A stretch of DNA of 64,000 bases, taken from the NCBI GenBank assembly GCA_910578885.1, contig CAJTSH010000013.1:1-64000 (forward strand), in the 5' to 3' direction. Numbering within the stretch: position 1 is the first letter of the stretch; the number at the start of each line of letters is the position of its first letter. Source of the stretch: an uncultured Lachnospiraceae bacterium. GTDB taxonomy: Bacteria > Bacillota > Clostridia > Lachnospirales > Lachnospiraceae. The notes below the pieces were generated by a model. It was not told the DNA's origin. It saw only the letters and a program-made list of their open reading frames with translations, and made no database searches. A program made the position numbers and the translations under genes. This document shows, in pieces, positions 16,362 to 24,394 of this stretch.

Positions 16362-18557
16362 TTATTTTGCGCCTACCACACTTTTCATATTTACCTTTAA
16401 TGTCTTGCTCTCTTTATATGGTCTTACTAAAAGGTAGATAAAGGCAATCACAAACAGGAATGCAATCACTGTTCCAATCCCAAATGCTCCTGTAGTAATC
16501 AATGCCCCAATCTGGTATACACACATAGAAACGATATATGCCAGAATGGTCTGATATCCAATGGCAAACCAGAACCACTTGATATTGTTCATCTCTCTCT
16601 TAATTGCACCCATTGCTGCAAAGCACGGTGCGCAAAGAAGATTGAATACCAGAAAGGAATAAGCTGCTACTGCTGTCATAGTAGTTGCAAGTGTTCCCCA
16701 AATTTCCGCTCCGTCTTCTGCAACTTCTGCAAATCCGAATAACACGCCGAAGGTAGCAACTACATTTTCTTTTGCAATCAGTCCGGTCACGGCTGCAACC
16801 GCCATCTTCCAGTCGCCCCATCCAAGCGGTGCAAAAATCGGAGCAATCACGCCGCCGATGGACGCCAGAATACTTGAATCTAGCTCCTCTGCCTCTAACA
16901 TTCCAAAGGAACCGTCTACCCAGCCGAATCCCTGTAAGAACCAGAGTACAATTGTAGATAAGAGGATAATCGTACCAGCCTTCTTGATAAAGGACCAGCC
17001 GCGCTCCCACATGCTTCTTAAGACATTTCCGACCGTCGGCAGATGGTACGCCGGAAGCTCCATAACGAACGGCGCCGGGTCTCCCGCAAACATCTTTGTC
17101 TTCTTTAAAATAATACCAGAGCAAATGATTGCTGCAATTCCCACAAAATATGCACTCCATGATACCCATCCCGCATTGTCAAAAAATGCGCCTGCAATCA
17201 ATGCAATAATCGGCAGTTTAGCTCCACATGGAACAAAGGTGGTCGTCATAACCGTCATCTTACGGTCTCTGTCGTTTTCAATCGTCCTAGACGCCATAAT
17301 TCCCGGAACGCCGCATCCGCTTCCGATCAACATCGGAATAAAGGATTTACCGGACAAACCGAATTTACGGAAAATTCTGTCCATGATAAATGCTACTCTC
17401 GCCATGTATCCGCATGCCTCTAAGAATGCAAGGAAGATAAATAATACCAACATCTGAGGTACGAACCCAAGCACTGCTCCAACACCGGCTACAATACCGT
17501 CTAAAATCAGGCTGGAAAGCCAATCCGCACAGCCGATTGCCGACAGCCCTGATTCAACCAGCTCAGGAATACTCGGCACATGAACGGATTCGATTCCGAA
17601 TAAGTTCCATCCGTCCGCAAATACGCCGTCATTCACCCAGTCTGTTGCCCAAGTTCCCACAGTGGTGACTGATATGTAGTATACCAGCAGCATCACCAGA
17701 GCAAAAATCGGAAGTGCAAGGAAACGATTTGTTACAATCTTATCAATTTTATCAGAAATCGTCAGCTTCTCTTTTCCGGCCGCCTTTGTGCAGCACCCTT
17801 TCACCACAGAAGATATGTATACATAACGCTCGTTGGTAATGATACTTTCCGTATCGTCATCCATTGCTTCTTCTAACTGCTTGATTTCCTCCTCTACATT
17901 CGGAGCGTTTTTCAGCATTTCCGAAATCCTATCGTCACGCTCTAAAAGCTTGACTGCAAAGAAACGCTTCTGCTCATCGGCAACGCTGTTTCCAAGCTTT
18001 GCTTCTACAGATTCAATAGCGCTTTCTACTTCCGCTGCGAAGCTATGAACTGCCGGCGTTGCCTTCTTATTCGTTGCAAGCGCAACTGCTTTTTCTGCTG
18101 CCTTTGTAATACCTGTTCCCTTCAAGGCAGAAATCTCTACGACTTCACAGCCTAATTTCTCGGAAAGCTTCTCAACACGGATGGTATCGCCGTTCTTTTT
18201 CACAAGATCCATCATATTCACGGCCATGACAACCGGAATTCCAAGCTCCATCAACTGTGTGGACAGATACAGGTTTCTTTCAATATTCGTTCCGTCTACG
18301 ATATTGATAATCGCATCCGGACGCTCACCAATCAGATAATTTCTTGCAACCACTTCCTCTAACGTATACGGAGAAAGGGAATAGATTCCCGGAAGATCCA
18401 TGATAACGACGTCTTTATGTCCCTTCAAACGCCCTTCCTTTTTCTCTACCGTAACACCCGGCCAGTTTCCTACAAACTGGTTTGAACCGGTCAGTGCATT
18501 AAATAATGTTGTTTTTCCGCAGTTCGGATTACCTGCCAACGCTATTTTTACAGACAT
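16362..18557 (-). CDS. feoB: Ferrous iron transporter FeoB
   Basis: The 731-residue main subunit of Fe(II) import. The N-terminal G domain has G1 GNPNCGKTT (9-17), G3 DLPG and G4 NMMD. Next come a helical switch domain and a membrane part with two Gate motifs, the first around GSGCGVPGI with the conserved Cys and the second in NLLCAPCFAA. It lies in the order feoA, feoA, feoB, Cys-rich protein. A GTTAG-N6-CTAAC palindrome sits in the gap to the upstream feoA, so it may be controlled internally as well as from the operon promoter. Confidence 0.96.
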   Translation of the reverse strand: MSVKIALAGNPNCGKTTLFNALTGSNQFVGNWPGVTVEKKEGRLKGHKDVVIMDLPGIYSLSPYTLEEVVARNYLIGERPDAIINIVDGTNIERNLYLSTQLMELGIPVVMAVNMMDLVKKNGDTIRVEKLSEKLGCEVVEISALKGTGITKAAEKAVALATNKKATPAVHSFAAEVESAIESVEAKLGNSVADEQKRFFAVKLLERDDRISEMLKNAPNVEEEIKQLEEAMDDDTESIITNERYVYISSVVKGCCTKAAGKEKLTISDKIDKIVTNRFLALPIFALVMLLVYYISVTTVGTWATDWVNDGVFADGWNLFGIESVHVPSIPELVESGLSAIGCADWLSSLILDGIVAGVGAVLGFVPQMLVLFIFLAFLEACGYMARVAFIMDRIFRKFGLSGKSFIPMLIGSGCGVPGIMASRTIENDRDRKMTVMTTTFVPCGAKLPIIALIAGAFFDNAGWVSWSAYFVGIAAIICSGIILKKTKMFAGDPAPFVMELPAYHLPTVGNVLRSMWERGWSFIKKAGTIILLSTIVLWFLQGFGWVDGSFGMLEAEELDSSILASIGGVIAPIFAPLGWGDWKMAVAAVTGLIAKENVVATFGVLFGFAEVAEDGAEIWGTLATTMTAVAAYSFLVFNLLCAPCFAAMGAIKREMNNIKWFWFAIGYQTILAYIVSMCVYQIGALITTGAFGIGTVIAFLFVIAFIYLLVRPYKESKTLKVNMKSVVGAK

Positions 18558-18614
18558 TTTCTTACTCCTTTTTTGTTGTTCTTTACTATCCCTTATTACA
18601 TGTAGCTACCATTT

Positions 18615-18630
18615 GTTAGCGCCTTCTAAC
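18615..18630. promoter_or_regulatory. Candidate metal-regulator operator, site 2
   Basis: GTTAG-CGCCTT-CTAAC between the second feoA and feoB. It has the same half-sites and the same six-base spacing as 19283-19298 and 40240-40255. No strong promoter is visible next to it, so it may act as a road-block inside the operon. Confidence 0.5.
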
Positions 18631-18646
18631 GCGCAGACAAAAAAAA

Positions 18647-18868
18647 TTACTCTACCACTATCATTTCTGCATCTGCTTTTCGCAGAGACAATTCATAACC
18701 CCGAACCGTCACTTCAACCGGATCACCAAGCGGCGCTACTTTTCTCACAAAAACTTCAACCCCCTTTGTGATTCCCATGTCCATAATCCGTCTCTTTACC
18801 GGTCCTTCTCCGGTAAGCTTTGTAACTTTTACCGTTTTACCACACGGAATTTCTTTTAATGTTTTCAT
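18647..18868 (-). CDS. feoA: FeoA (second copy)
   Basis: A 73-residue SH3-like FeoA protein that helps FeoB. It starts M-K-T-L-K-E-I-P-C-G-K-T-V and contains K-R-R-I-M-D-M-G-I-T-K-G, the core of the fold. AAAGGAG lies five bases upstream of the ATG at 18868; this region is the downstream end of three tandem hairpin repeats (18884-18987). It follows a first feoA at 18994 and precedes feoB by 89 bases. Confidence 0.9.
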   Translation of the reverse strand: MKTLKEIPCGKTVKVTKLTGEGPVKRRIMDMGITKGVEVFVRKVAPLGDPVEVTVRGYELSLRKADAEMIVVE

Positions 18869-18883
18869 ATCTACTCCTTTCAT

Positions 18884-18987
18884 CCCAAGATTCGTTTACG
18901 AATCGTGGGCTTTCCTCTTCATCCCAGGATTCGTTTACGAATCGTGGGCCTTCCTCTTCATCCCAGGATTCATTTATGAATCGTGGG
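18884..18987 (-). repeat. Three tandem 39-bp hairpin repeats between the feoA genes
   Basis: Three 26-nt palindromes start at 18884, 18923 and 18962, an exact 39-base period. Each is CCCA-x-GATTCG-TTTA-CGAATC-g-TGGG. In the third unit the stem is GATTCA/TGAATC, so one base pair changed on both sides together. On the feo transcript each palindrome is followed by TGGGATGAAGAGGAA, which resembles the real TGGGATGAAAGGAG before feoA; the region therefore looks like a triplicated translation-start leader. Confidence 0.75.
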
Positions 18988-18993
18988 CTTACT

Positions 18994-19209
18994 TTAACCT
19001 ATCATAATTTTATTTGCCATATCCTTACCGATAGCAACTCTTGAATCTTTTACATTCACGATCATGTTGCCGCCGATTTCAGATATCACAGTCACTACTC
19101 CACCTGCAACAAATCCGAGATTCTCTAAAAATCTTCTGGTTTCTTCCTTGCCGCCTACCTTACGGATGACGTTCGGTTCTCCTGCATTCGCCATTGTCAA
19201 GGGCATCAT
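18994..19209 (-). CDS. feoA: FeoA (first copy)
   Basis: A 71-residue FeoA-type protein: R-F-L-E-N-L-G-F-V-A-G-G-V-V-T-V-I-S then G-G-N-M-I-V-N-V-K-D-S-R-V-A-I-G, the usual SH3-like pattern. First gene of the feo operon. The ribosome site is weak (GAAGATGATTA) and two adjacent ATGs (19209, 19206) could serve. Two FeoA proteins in one feo operon are common in Clostridia. Confidence 0.85.
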   Translation of the reverse strand: MMPLTMANAGEPNVIRKVGGKEETRRFLENLGFVAGGVVTVISEIGGNMIVNVKDSRVAIGKDMANKIMIG

Positions 19210-19282
19210 TAATCATCTTCTTTCTTTATCTGGCGCCGAAGCTTTCGCGCAGAATGCTCCAACATGGTTTGCTCTTCTCATA

Positions 19283-19314
19283 GTTAGTATATTCTAACAC
19301 TTTTTAGTTGTCAA
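19283..19314 (-). promoter_or_regulatory. feo operon promoter overlapped by an operator (site 1)
   Basis: On the minus strand TTGACA (19314-19309), a 17-base spacer and TATACT (19291-19286) form a near-consensus promoter, 77 bases before the first feoA. The palindrome GTTAG-TATATT-CTAAC (19283-19298) covers the -10, so a bound protein would block RNA polymerase. It matches sites at 18615 and 40240. Confidence 0.75.
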
Positions 19315-19420
19315 GAACTATTTTCTTTTTTCTTTCATACGTAGATGAAAATCTCTGCTTCTGTTATAATATTTATCATAAAGGAACTATTCCAAATCCG
19401 CACACAAGAAAGGATTTACG

Positions 19421-21046
19421 ATGAGAAAAATAAATTTTCACACAACAGCCGCAGTCATTTTACTGGCACTGTCCATATTTATGGCAGGATGCGCAAAAGA
19501 AACGGCAGCAACTTTACCGACAGAGCAGCCTGCCGAGGCAGAGGAAAATATTGCAGACGATACCTCCCCAAAAACGAATACGGAAGCTCCCGAACAGCCG
19601 GCAGATGACATGACAAAAACGGCAGACAGTGAATATCTCCCTGACACAGAACGGCAGAACGAAAACCTGCAGTACACGGAACCATCGGACACAGAGGATT
19701 CCCCTGCACCGCTGTCTCCGGTTTCGTCAGGAGCGCTCTGCGTAAACGATGCCAGACTCACCGACAGCAGCGGCGCCCCCGTTCAATTAAAAGGCATCAG
19801 CACGCATGGACTTGCCTGGTTCCCCGACTATGTGAACCGGGAATGCTTCCGGCAGCTGAAAGAAGAATGGAATGTTAATGTCATCCGCCTCGCCATGTAT
19901 ACCGCAGAATACGGCGGCTATTGCAACGGCGGCGACCAAAACGCATTGAAAGAACTCGTCAAAAGCGGTGTGGAATATGCAACGGAACTGGGTATGTATG
20001 TAATCATTGACTGGCATATTCTCTCAGACAGCAATCCCAACACACATAAGGATGAAGCAAAGGCTTTTTTTGCTGAGATGGCAGAATTGTATGCCGGATA
20101 TGACAATGTACTTTATGAGATCTGCAACGAACCGAACGGCGGCACAAGCTGGAGCAATATCAAATCCTATGCCGGAGAAGTTATTCCGGTTATCCGTTCC
20201 TACGACAACGATGGGATTATTATCGTCGGCACACCAAACTGGTCACAATACGTAGATCAGGCAGCGGCTGACCCGATTACCGGCTATGAGAACATTATGT
20301 ATGCCCTTCACTTTTATGCTGCAACGCACACTGACTCTCTCCGCAGCACAATGATTTCTGCAATCAATGCCGGTCTTCCGATTTTTGTAACGGAATACGG
20401 AATCTGCGACGCAAGTGGAAACGGCGCCATAGACGAAAATCAGGCAAATCAGTGGGTCAGTGTCATGAATGAATATGGTATCAGCTATGTCGCATGGAAC
20501 CTCTCCAACAAAGCCGAAACTTCCGCCATCCTAAACAGCGGCTGCGGCAAGACCGCCGGCTTTACGGCGGACGACCTGAGCGCTTCTGGCAAATGGCTCT
20601 ATGAAATGCTGACCGGAAAAGCCGCCCAAGACACACCGGCTCCAACCCAAACCGCTCCCATAGAAAAGTCCTCCCAAGACGCTGTAACAGAGGAAAATCT
20701 TCCCGCCGGCCAGCCCGAAACAAAACCGGCGGTTTCTCTTGACAACGGTGAAATTACCTTTACAGCCAACTTGATAAACAGCTGGGAGTCTGACGGAAGC
20801 TCCTTTTACCAATATGAGCTGACTTTACAGAACAATTCCGGCAAGGACTGTACCTCTTGGAACGTTGACGTGCCTTTTAGCGGAGCAATTACCCTTTCTG
20901 ACGGATGGAACGGGGATTATTCCGTTTCGGGAAGTACGCTGCACATCACATCCAAGGATTATAACGGCAGTATCCCGTCCGGCGGCTCAATTGGCAATAT
21001 CGGCTTTATTGTAAGCGGAAGCCAAAATCTGGCAATCGTTAATTAA
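19421..21046 (+). CDS. GH5 endoglucanase lipoprotein with cellulose-binding domain
   Basis: A 541-residue secreted beta-1,4-glucanase. A signal peptide ends in the lipobox IFMAGC (C24), so it is anchored to the cell surface. A Glu/Pro/Thr-rich linker follows to about residue 105. The GH5 barrel has the acid/base Glu237 in ICNEPNGG and the nucleophile Glu325 in FVTEYGICD. A second linker leads to a C-terminal ~90-residue beta-sandwich resembling CBM2 (YELTLQNNSGKDCTSWNVDV). AAAGGA precedes the ATG. It faces away from the feo operon; a TATAAT at 19365 may be its -10. The neighbour at 21067 may be co-transcribed. Confidence 0.9.
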   Translation: MRKINFHTTAAVILLALSIFMAGCAKETAATLPTEQPAEAEENIADDTSPKTNTEAPEQPADDMTKTADSEYLPDTERQNENLQYTEPSDTEDSPAPLSPVSSGALCVNDARLTDSSGAPVQLKGISTHGLAWFPDYVNRECFRQLKEEWNVNVIRLAMYTAEYGGYCNGGDQNALKELVKSGVEYATELGMYVIIDWHILSDSNPNTHKDEAKAFFAEMAELYAGYDNVLYEICNEPNGGTSWSNIKSYAGEVIPVIRSYDNDGIIIVGTPNWSQYVDQAAADPITGYENIMYALHFYAATHTDSLRSTMISAINAGLPIFVTEYGICDASGNGAIDENQANQWVSVMNEYGISYVAWNLSNKAETSAILNSGCGKTAGFTADDLSASGKWLYEMLTGKAAQDTPAPTQTAPIEKSSQDAVTEENLPAGQPETKPAVSLDNGEITFTANLINSWESDGSSFYQYELTLQNNSGKDCTSWNVDVPFSGAITLSDGWNGDYSVSGSTLHITSKDYNGSIPSGGSIGNIGFIVSGSQNLAIVN

Positions 21047-21066
21047 AATTTCCCGGGAGGTAGAAA

Positions 21067-21351
21067 ATGGACTTTTTCATTGAATTTGTTCTTGAGCTTG
21101 TACTTGATTTATTTATAGAAGGCAGTATTGAAGTCAGTTCCAATCATAAATTCAGCAAATGGATCCGTTATCCACTATTGGTTCTGCTTCTGTTATTTTT
21201 TGCGGCTGTCATTTTCCTGCTGTTCTTTTTGGGCGTCTACCTGCTGCCGGAAAATCTGGCGGCAGGCATTCTAATGTTTGTGCTCGGATTGTTCTTTCTG
21301 ATTGGGGGAATTGTTAAATTTATAAAGATGTACCGCAGGAAAATGCGGTGA
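21067..21351 (+). CDS. Small membrane protein
   Basis: A 94-residue protein with an amphipathic acidic start (FFIEFVLELVLDLFIEGSIEVS), then two membrane segments around residues 36-60 and 65-85, and a basic C-terminus (MYRRKMR). I do not recognise a family. GGGAGG lies six bases before the ATG, 20 bases after the cellulase stop, so it is probably on the same transcript. It ends seven bases before the convergent toxin gene. Confidence 0.6.
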   Translation: MDFFIEFVLELVLDLFIEGSIEVSSNHKFSKWIRYPLLVLLLLFFAAVIFLLFFLGVYLLPENLAAGILMFVLGLFFLIGGIVKFIKMYRRKMR

Positions 21352-21358
21352 ATTGACG

Positions 21359-21691
21359 TTAATATTCATTTTTTACTTTAGTTAGCTGTTGACGGACGTC
21401 CTGCCCGCCATACATAATACGAACAATTTTTACTGTGTCTGTAGTTCCGTCAAACAGATAAAACACAAGATAATTGTCCACAGAAAAAAATCTTAATCCT
21501 TGATTATGCCACAACTCATCATCATACAGACGATGCCGCATCGGCATTTCATCAAGTAAACGAATTTCTTTCATGATTCTCTGTGTTTGTTCTGCTGCTG
21601 TCTGCGGCGCAAGAAGAGTATTAGAGATATATCCGTAAATATTATGCAAATCTCTTCTTGCTCCATCTGTGTATACTATTTTATATTTCAT
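21359..21691 (-). CDS. RelE/ParE-family toxin
   Basis: A 110-residue basic protein: M-K-Y-K-I-V-Y-T-D-G-A-R-R-D-L, a central H-R-L-Y-D-D-E-L-W-H-N-Q-G-L-R-F segment and the closing strand VKIVRIMYGGQDVR are typical of the RelE/ParE fold. RelE members cut mRNA in the ribosomal A site while ParE members poison gyrase; sequence alone does not decide which. It overlaps the antitoxin gene by four bases. Confidence 0.85.
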   Translation of the reverse strand: MKYKIVYTDGARRDLHNIYGYISNTLLAPQTAAEQTQRIMKEIRLLDEMPMRHRLYDDELWHNQGLRFFSVDNYLVFYLFDGTTDTVKIVRIMYGGQDVRQQLTKVKNEY

Positions 21692-21996
21692 ATGCCGAAC
21701 TCCTGTTTCATTTCGGCTTCAACATCATCCGCAGAGTATACTCTGCCTGCGCGTACATCTTCCATGCCCTTATTAATCTCTGTATTAAACTGTTCCTTCG
21801 TAAGTGAACGAACGGCAACAGGCTCTTCGAATGACGGAAGTTTCATTTCAAAAGGTATTCCCCGTTGAAATACTATCTGACGTAAAAACATACCCACTGC
21901 GTTTGACATAGGTATTCCTAATTGTTCAAGTATTTTCTCTGCCCGCTCCTTGATTTCGGGTTCTACTCGTACAAATACGTTTGACGTTCTTGCCAT
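21688..21996 (-). CDS. RelB/DinJ-family antitoxin
   Basis: A 102-residue protein. Its N-terminus (A-R-T-S-N-V-F-V-R-V-E-P-E-I-K-E-R-A) is a ribbon-helix-helix DNA-binding domain that represses its own operon, and the acidic C-terminal half would wrap the toxin. The M-S-N-A-V-G-M-F-L-R-Q-I motif is shared by DinJ/RelB proteins. Its start has AAAGGAG. Together with the next gene it forms a complete type II toxin-antitoxin unit between the cellulase and restriction loci. Confidence 0.87.
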   Translation of the reverse strand: MARTSNVFVRVEPEIKERAEKILEQLGIPMSNAVGMFLRQIVFQRGIPFEMKLPSFEEPVAVRSLTKEQFNTEINKGMEDVRAGRVYSADDVEAEMKQEFGI

Positions 21997-22060
21997 ATTT
22001 TTGCTCCTTTACTAACAATGCGCTTTACACACTTGTTTTACAGCGCAAATCATCGCCTCT

Positions 22061-22123
22061 TATGAAAATTCAGAACCATGATTTTCATAGTTATATTGTA
22101 CCCTATTTGCTTGCGTTCCGCAA
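22061..22123 (-). promoter_or_regulatory. Promoter and palindrome of the toxin-antitoxin operon
   Basis: On the minus strand TTGCGG (22123-22118), a 17-base spacer and TACAAT (22100-22095) make a promoter. Just downstream TATGAAAA and TTTTCATA (22061-22089) form an 8-bp inverted repeat, a plausible autoregulation site for the antitoxin. Bases 22124-22246 hold nothing recognisable. Confidence 0.5.
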
Positions 22124-22246
22124 TACATTTATGATGTATAGAAGAAATTTATAAGATCCAATTTCAATCTGAAGCGCCCAAATTAACAAATGAAATTTGA
22201 ATACTTCCATTTAAATTTTATATCTTACCCAAACTGCAATCCTGAG

Positions 22247-22957
22247 TTATTCCTTAATCTTATGTGTCAAATCATCAATATGAACATAAATTCTCCCCAT
22301 AGTCTGTACCGCTTTAATCTTACTATCTAACAGTTCTTTTAAAGAATACCGTTCTTCTGTAATCATCACTAAGTCTTCACCATCTACTAACATCGTATTG
22401 ATTGCCTTTCCAATTACTAAAACTTTCACTGAATCCGGAGAAAAGCCATTTACTGAAATGAAAAATCCTCTGCCATACATTTTTCCATCTGTTTTCTTTG
22501 CAAACTGATAGAGACTATTTGATGCACTCTGCGCATCCTGCCATTTTGCTTCCAGTATATAGTGCTCACCCTCGTATTTAAATGCTCCATCTATTTGCTC
22601 ACCTTTTATTTTAAATGGCTCAGTAACTTCCATTCCTTCTTTAAGAAATAATTCCCTTAAAAAATCTTCAAACAAATAGCCCCTTGTTTGACTATTTATT
22701 TCTTTCCCGTTTGAATCTTTTTTCCAAAATAAATTCAAATATTTCTCTCTCAATTCGCTCATGGTAACAGAAGCACTTTCCCGATTTTTCTCCTGTTCTT
22801 CCTTTCGCCTTCTGTCCCGTTTAATTTTCTCATCTCTGAGTTCCTGCAGTTGCCTTAAATGTGCAATATTTCTTTTTGCAACATTTTCATCTAATTTTCC
22901 TAATTCCTTAAAATAGTATGGATTAAAATAGCTCCACTCTGTTAATGCCTTTAACAT
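22247..22957 (-). CDS. Mrr-like restriction endonuclease, C-terminal part
   Basis: A 236-residue protein. After a charged helix (residues ~25-60) comes a PD-(D/E)xK nuclease domain: G-Y-L-F-E-D-F-L-R-E-L-F, then E-Q-I-D-G-A-F and Y-I-L-E-A-K-W, where the Asp and E-A-K supply the metal site of the Mrr_cat/REase fold. The ATG overlaps the stop of the preceding small frame by seven bases (ATGTTAA), and the two together look like one protein broken by a frameshift or small deletion. It follows hsdS, so it belongs to the restriction locus. Confidence 0.7.
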   Translation of the reverse strand: MLKALTEWSYFNPYYFKELGKLDENVAKRNIAHLRQLQELRDEKIKRDRRRKEEQEKNRESASVTMSELREKYLNLFWKKDSNGKEINSQTRGYLFEDFLRELFLKEGMEVTEPFKIKGEQIDGAFKYEGEHYILEAKWQDAQSASNSLYQFAKKTDGKMYGRGFFISVNGFSPDSVKVLVIGKAINTMLVDGEDLVMITEERYSLKELLDSKIKAVQTMGRIYVHIDDLTHKIKE

Positions 22958-23151
22958 GCTTCTAAATTATGAAAAATTTTATCTACAATTGCTGCTCTGG
23001 ATAATTCTTTTACCTCTCTATCTAATGGCAAATCTCTGGTTGTGCAGCCGCTATTCGAAAAGAAATCCACAATATCTTTTTTTGCCCAGAAAATAGATAA
23101 AATACAATCTTTCATACAATCCATGATGTCTTTAGGAAATGTATTTTTCAT
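22951..23151 (-). CDS. Small protein, probable N-terminal part of the Mrr-like nuclease
   Basis: A 66-residue frame starting M-K-N-T-F-P-K-D-I-M-D-C-M with GGAGGG nine bases upstream. It overlaps the end of hsdS by about 20 bases. It contains I-F-W-A-K-K-D-I-V-D-F-F, a helical segment I associate with the amino end of Clostridial restriction-endonuclease-like proteins that continue into a region like the next gene. I therefore think it is half of a split gene, although translational coupling of two real proteins is also possible. Confidence 0.55.
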   Translation of the reverse strand: MKNTFPKDIMDCMKDCILSIFWAKKDIVDFFSNSGCTTRDLPLDREVKELSRAAIVDKIFHNLEAC

Positions 23152-24394
23152 AACTATCACCCTCCTTAAAACTAACTTGTCCATTCATTAACAACGGCAA
23201 CAGAAAATCACGAAGTGAAGCTAATTCCTGATTTTCTAATTGGTTTTTTTGTATAATATCAAATAAACCTTGTACCTTTTTATCATACTTTTTTATTACT
23301 GATTCATTTGGAATAATAATCTTATAATCATAACAAAGCATGTCAAATAAAAGATTTTTTATACCTGTCGTTTTTCCCTCATATTTGAAAAAAACATTAT
23401 ATTCATATAGTTTACACCAAAAAACATAAAACCAGTACATATACTTTTTATTATTCAGCTCTATCGCTTTACAAAAATTTGACGTAATGATGTCATTCTC
23501 AAATCTCTTCAATACATTTTCGTTTATATAACAAATTCTTCCTGTAGATTGAGTTGGGCTTCCACCAGATATTTCTATTATTAGATTTCCATCTTCTAAT
23601 ACCTTATATTTATTTTTTTCATGAATATATCTTTCAGGAGCTTCTAATTTTGTCAACCCACTTATGGCTGGAAAATCCGCTCCACGTAAACAAGTCACTT
23701 TTTTTTTATAATTTCCTTGTTCTCTATCCTTTCCCCAATCTCCACCTTTATCATTTTTTATAAAATAATTTAATCTCCCTTCCTTCCAACCTTCTGGAAT
23801 TTCTTGTCTTAATTCTCCATTCCAAACCATCTTTCCGCCAGATAATTTATATGGCTTTCCATTTTCATCCGGAAAATTGAACTGTAAAAACCAATAATCA
23901 TAAATCGTCTTTACCATTGCTTCCAATTCAATATTAACTTTACTATTATTCTCAATCATTTTATCAATTGAATTTAAAACAGCAAACACTTCTTTTTGTG
24001 TTTCCAATGACGGAAAATCTATTTTTATTTTTGATAAAGTGTTAACAGATAATCCCGGCTGTGCAGACTGACCTTGATATTTGCTTAAATTTAGCAGAGA
24101 CAATTTATACGCAAAATAACCAGTATCATATTCTGGCTTTGCACAAGCTACAATTGCATGCTCCGTTATATACGCCTTTCCAGAAAAATATCTTACATTC
24201 CCGCAATAAGCGCCTTGTCTTCCTATAATTGCACACTCTCCGTCAAAATTATATATACTTGCATATCCTCTTATACCATTTCCACCAAATACCGGATATT
24301 TCCCTTTCTGCTTTATCTCGGAAGCCATTATTGCTTTTCCACTGCTAAATCTGCTACAAACTTCTCCGATTGTTGTTTGTTTTCCACTATTCAT
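23132..24394 (-). CDS. hsdS: Type I restriction specificity subunit HsdS
   Basis: The 420-residue DNA-recognition subunit. Two target-recognition domains are visible: residues ~1-120 with G-K-Y-P-V-F-G-G-N-G-I-R-G-Y and a second one from ~205. Each ends in a conserved helix; the first is Q-K-E-V-F-A-V-L-N-S-I-D-K-M-I-E-N-N and the last contains L-E-N-Q-E-L-A-S-L-R-D-F-L-L-P-L-L-M-N-G. The bipartite target cannot be predicted. It overlaps hsdM by eight bases and is followed by the Mrr-like frames. Confidence 0.9.
   Translation of the reverse strand: MNSGKQTTIGEVCSRFSSGKAIMASEIKQKGKYPVFGGNGIRGYASIYNFDGECAIIGRQGAYCGNVRYFSGKAYITEHAIVACAKPEYDTGYFAYKLSLLNLSKYQGQSAQPGLSVNTLSKIKIDFPSLETQKEVFAVLNSIDKMIENNSKVNIELEAMVKTIYDYWFLQFNFPDENGKPYKLSGGKMVWNGELRQEIPEGWKEGRLNYFIKNDKGGDWGKDREQGNYKKKVTCLRGADFPAISGLTKLEAPERYIHEKNKYKVLEDGNLIIEISGGSPTQSTGRICYINENVLKRFENDIITSNFCKAIELNNKKYMYWFYVFWCKLYEYNVFFKYEGKTTGIKNLLFDMLCYDYKIIIPNESVIKKYDKKVQGLFDIIQKNQLENQELASLRDFLLPLLMNGQVSFKEGDSYEKYIS

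Noticed and set aside
18884..18987. Short CRISPR-like array
   Set aside because: Three palindromic units at a 39-base period have near-identical spacers (CTTTCCTCTTCAT) and no cas genes, so it is a tandem repeat.
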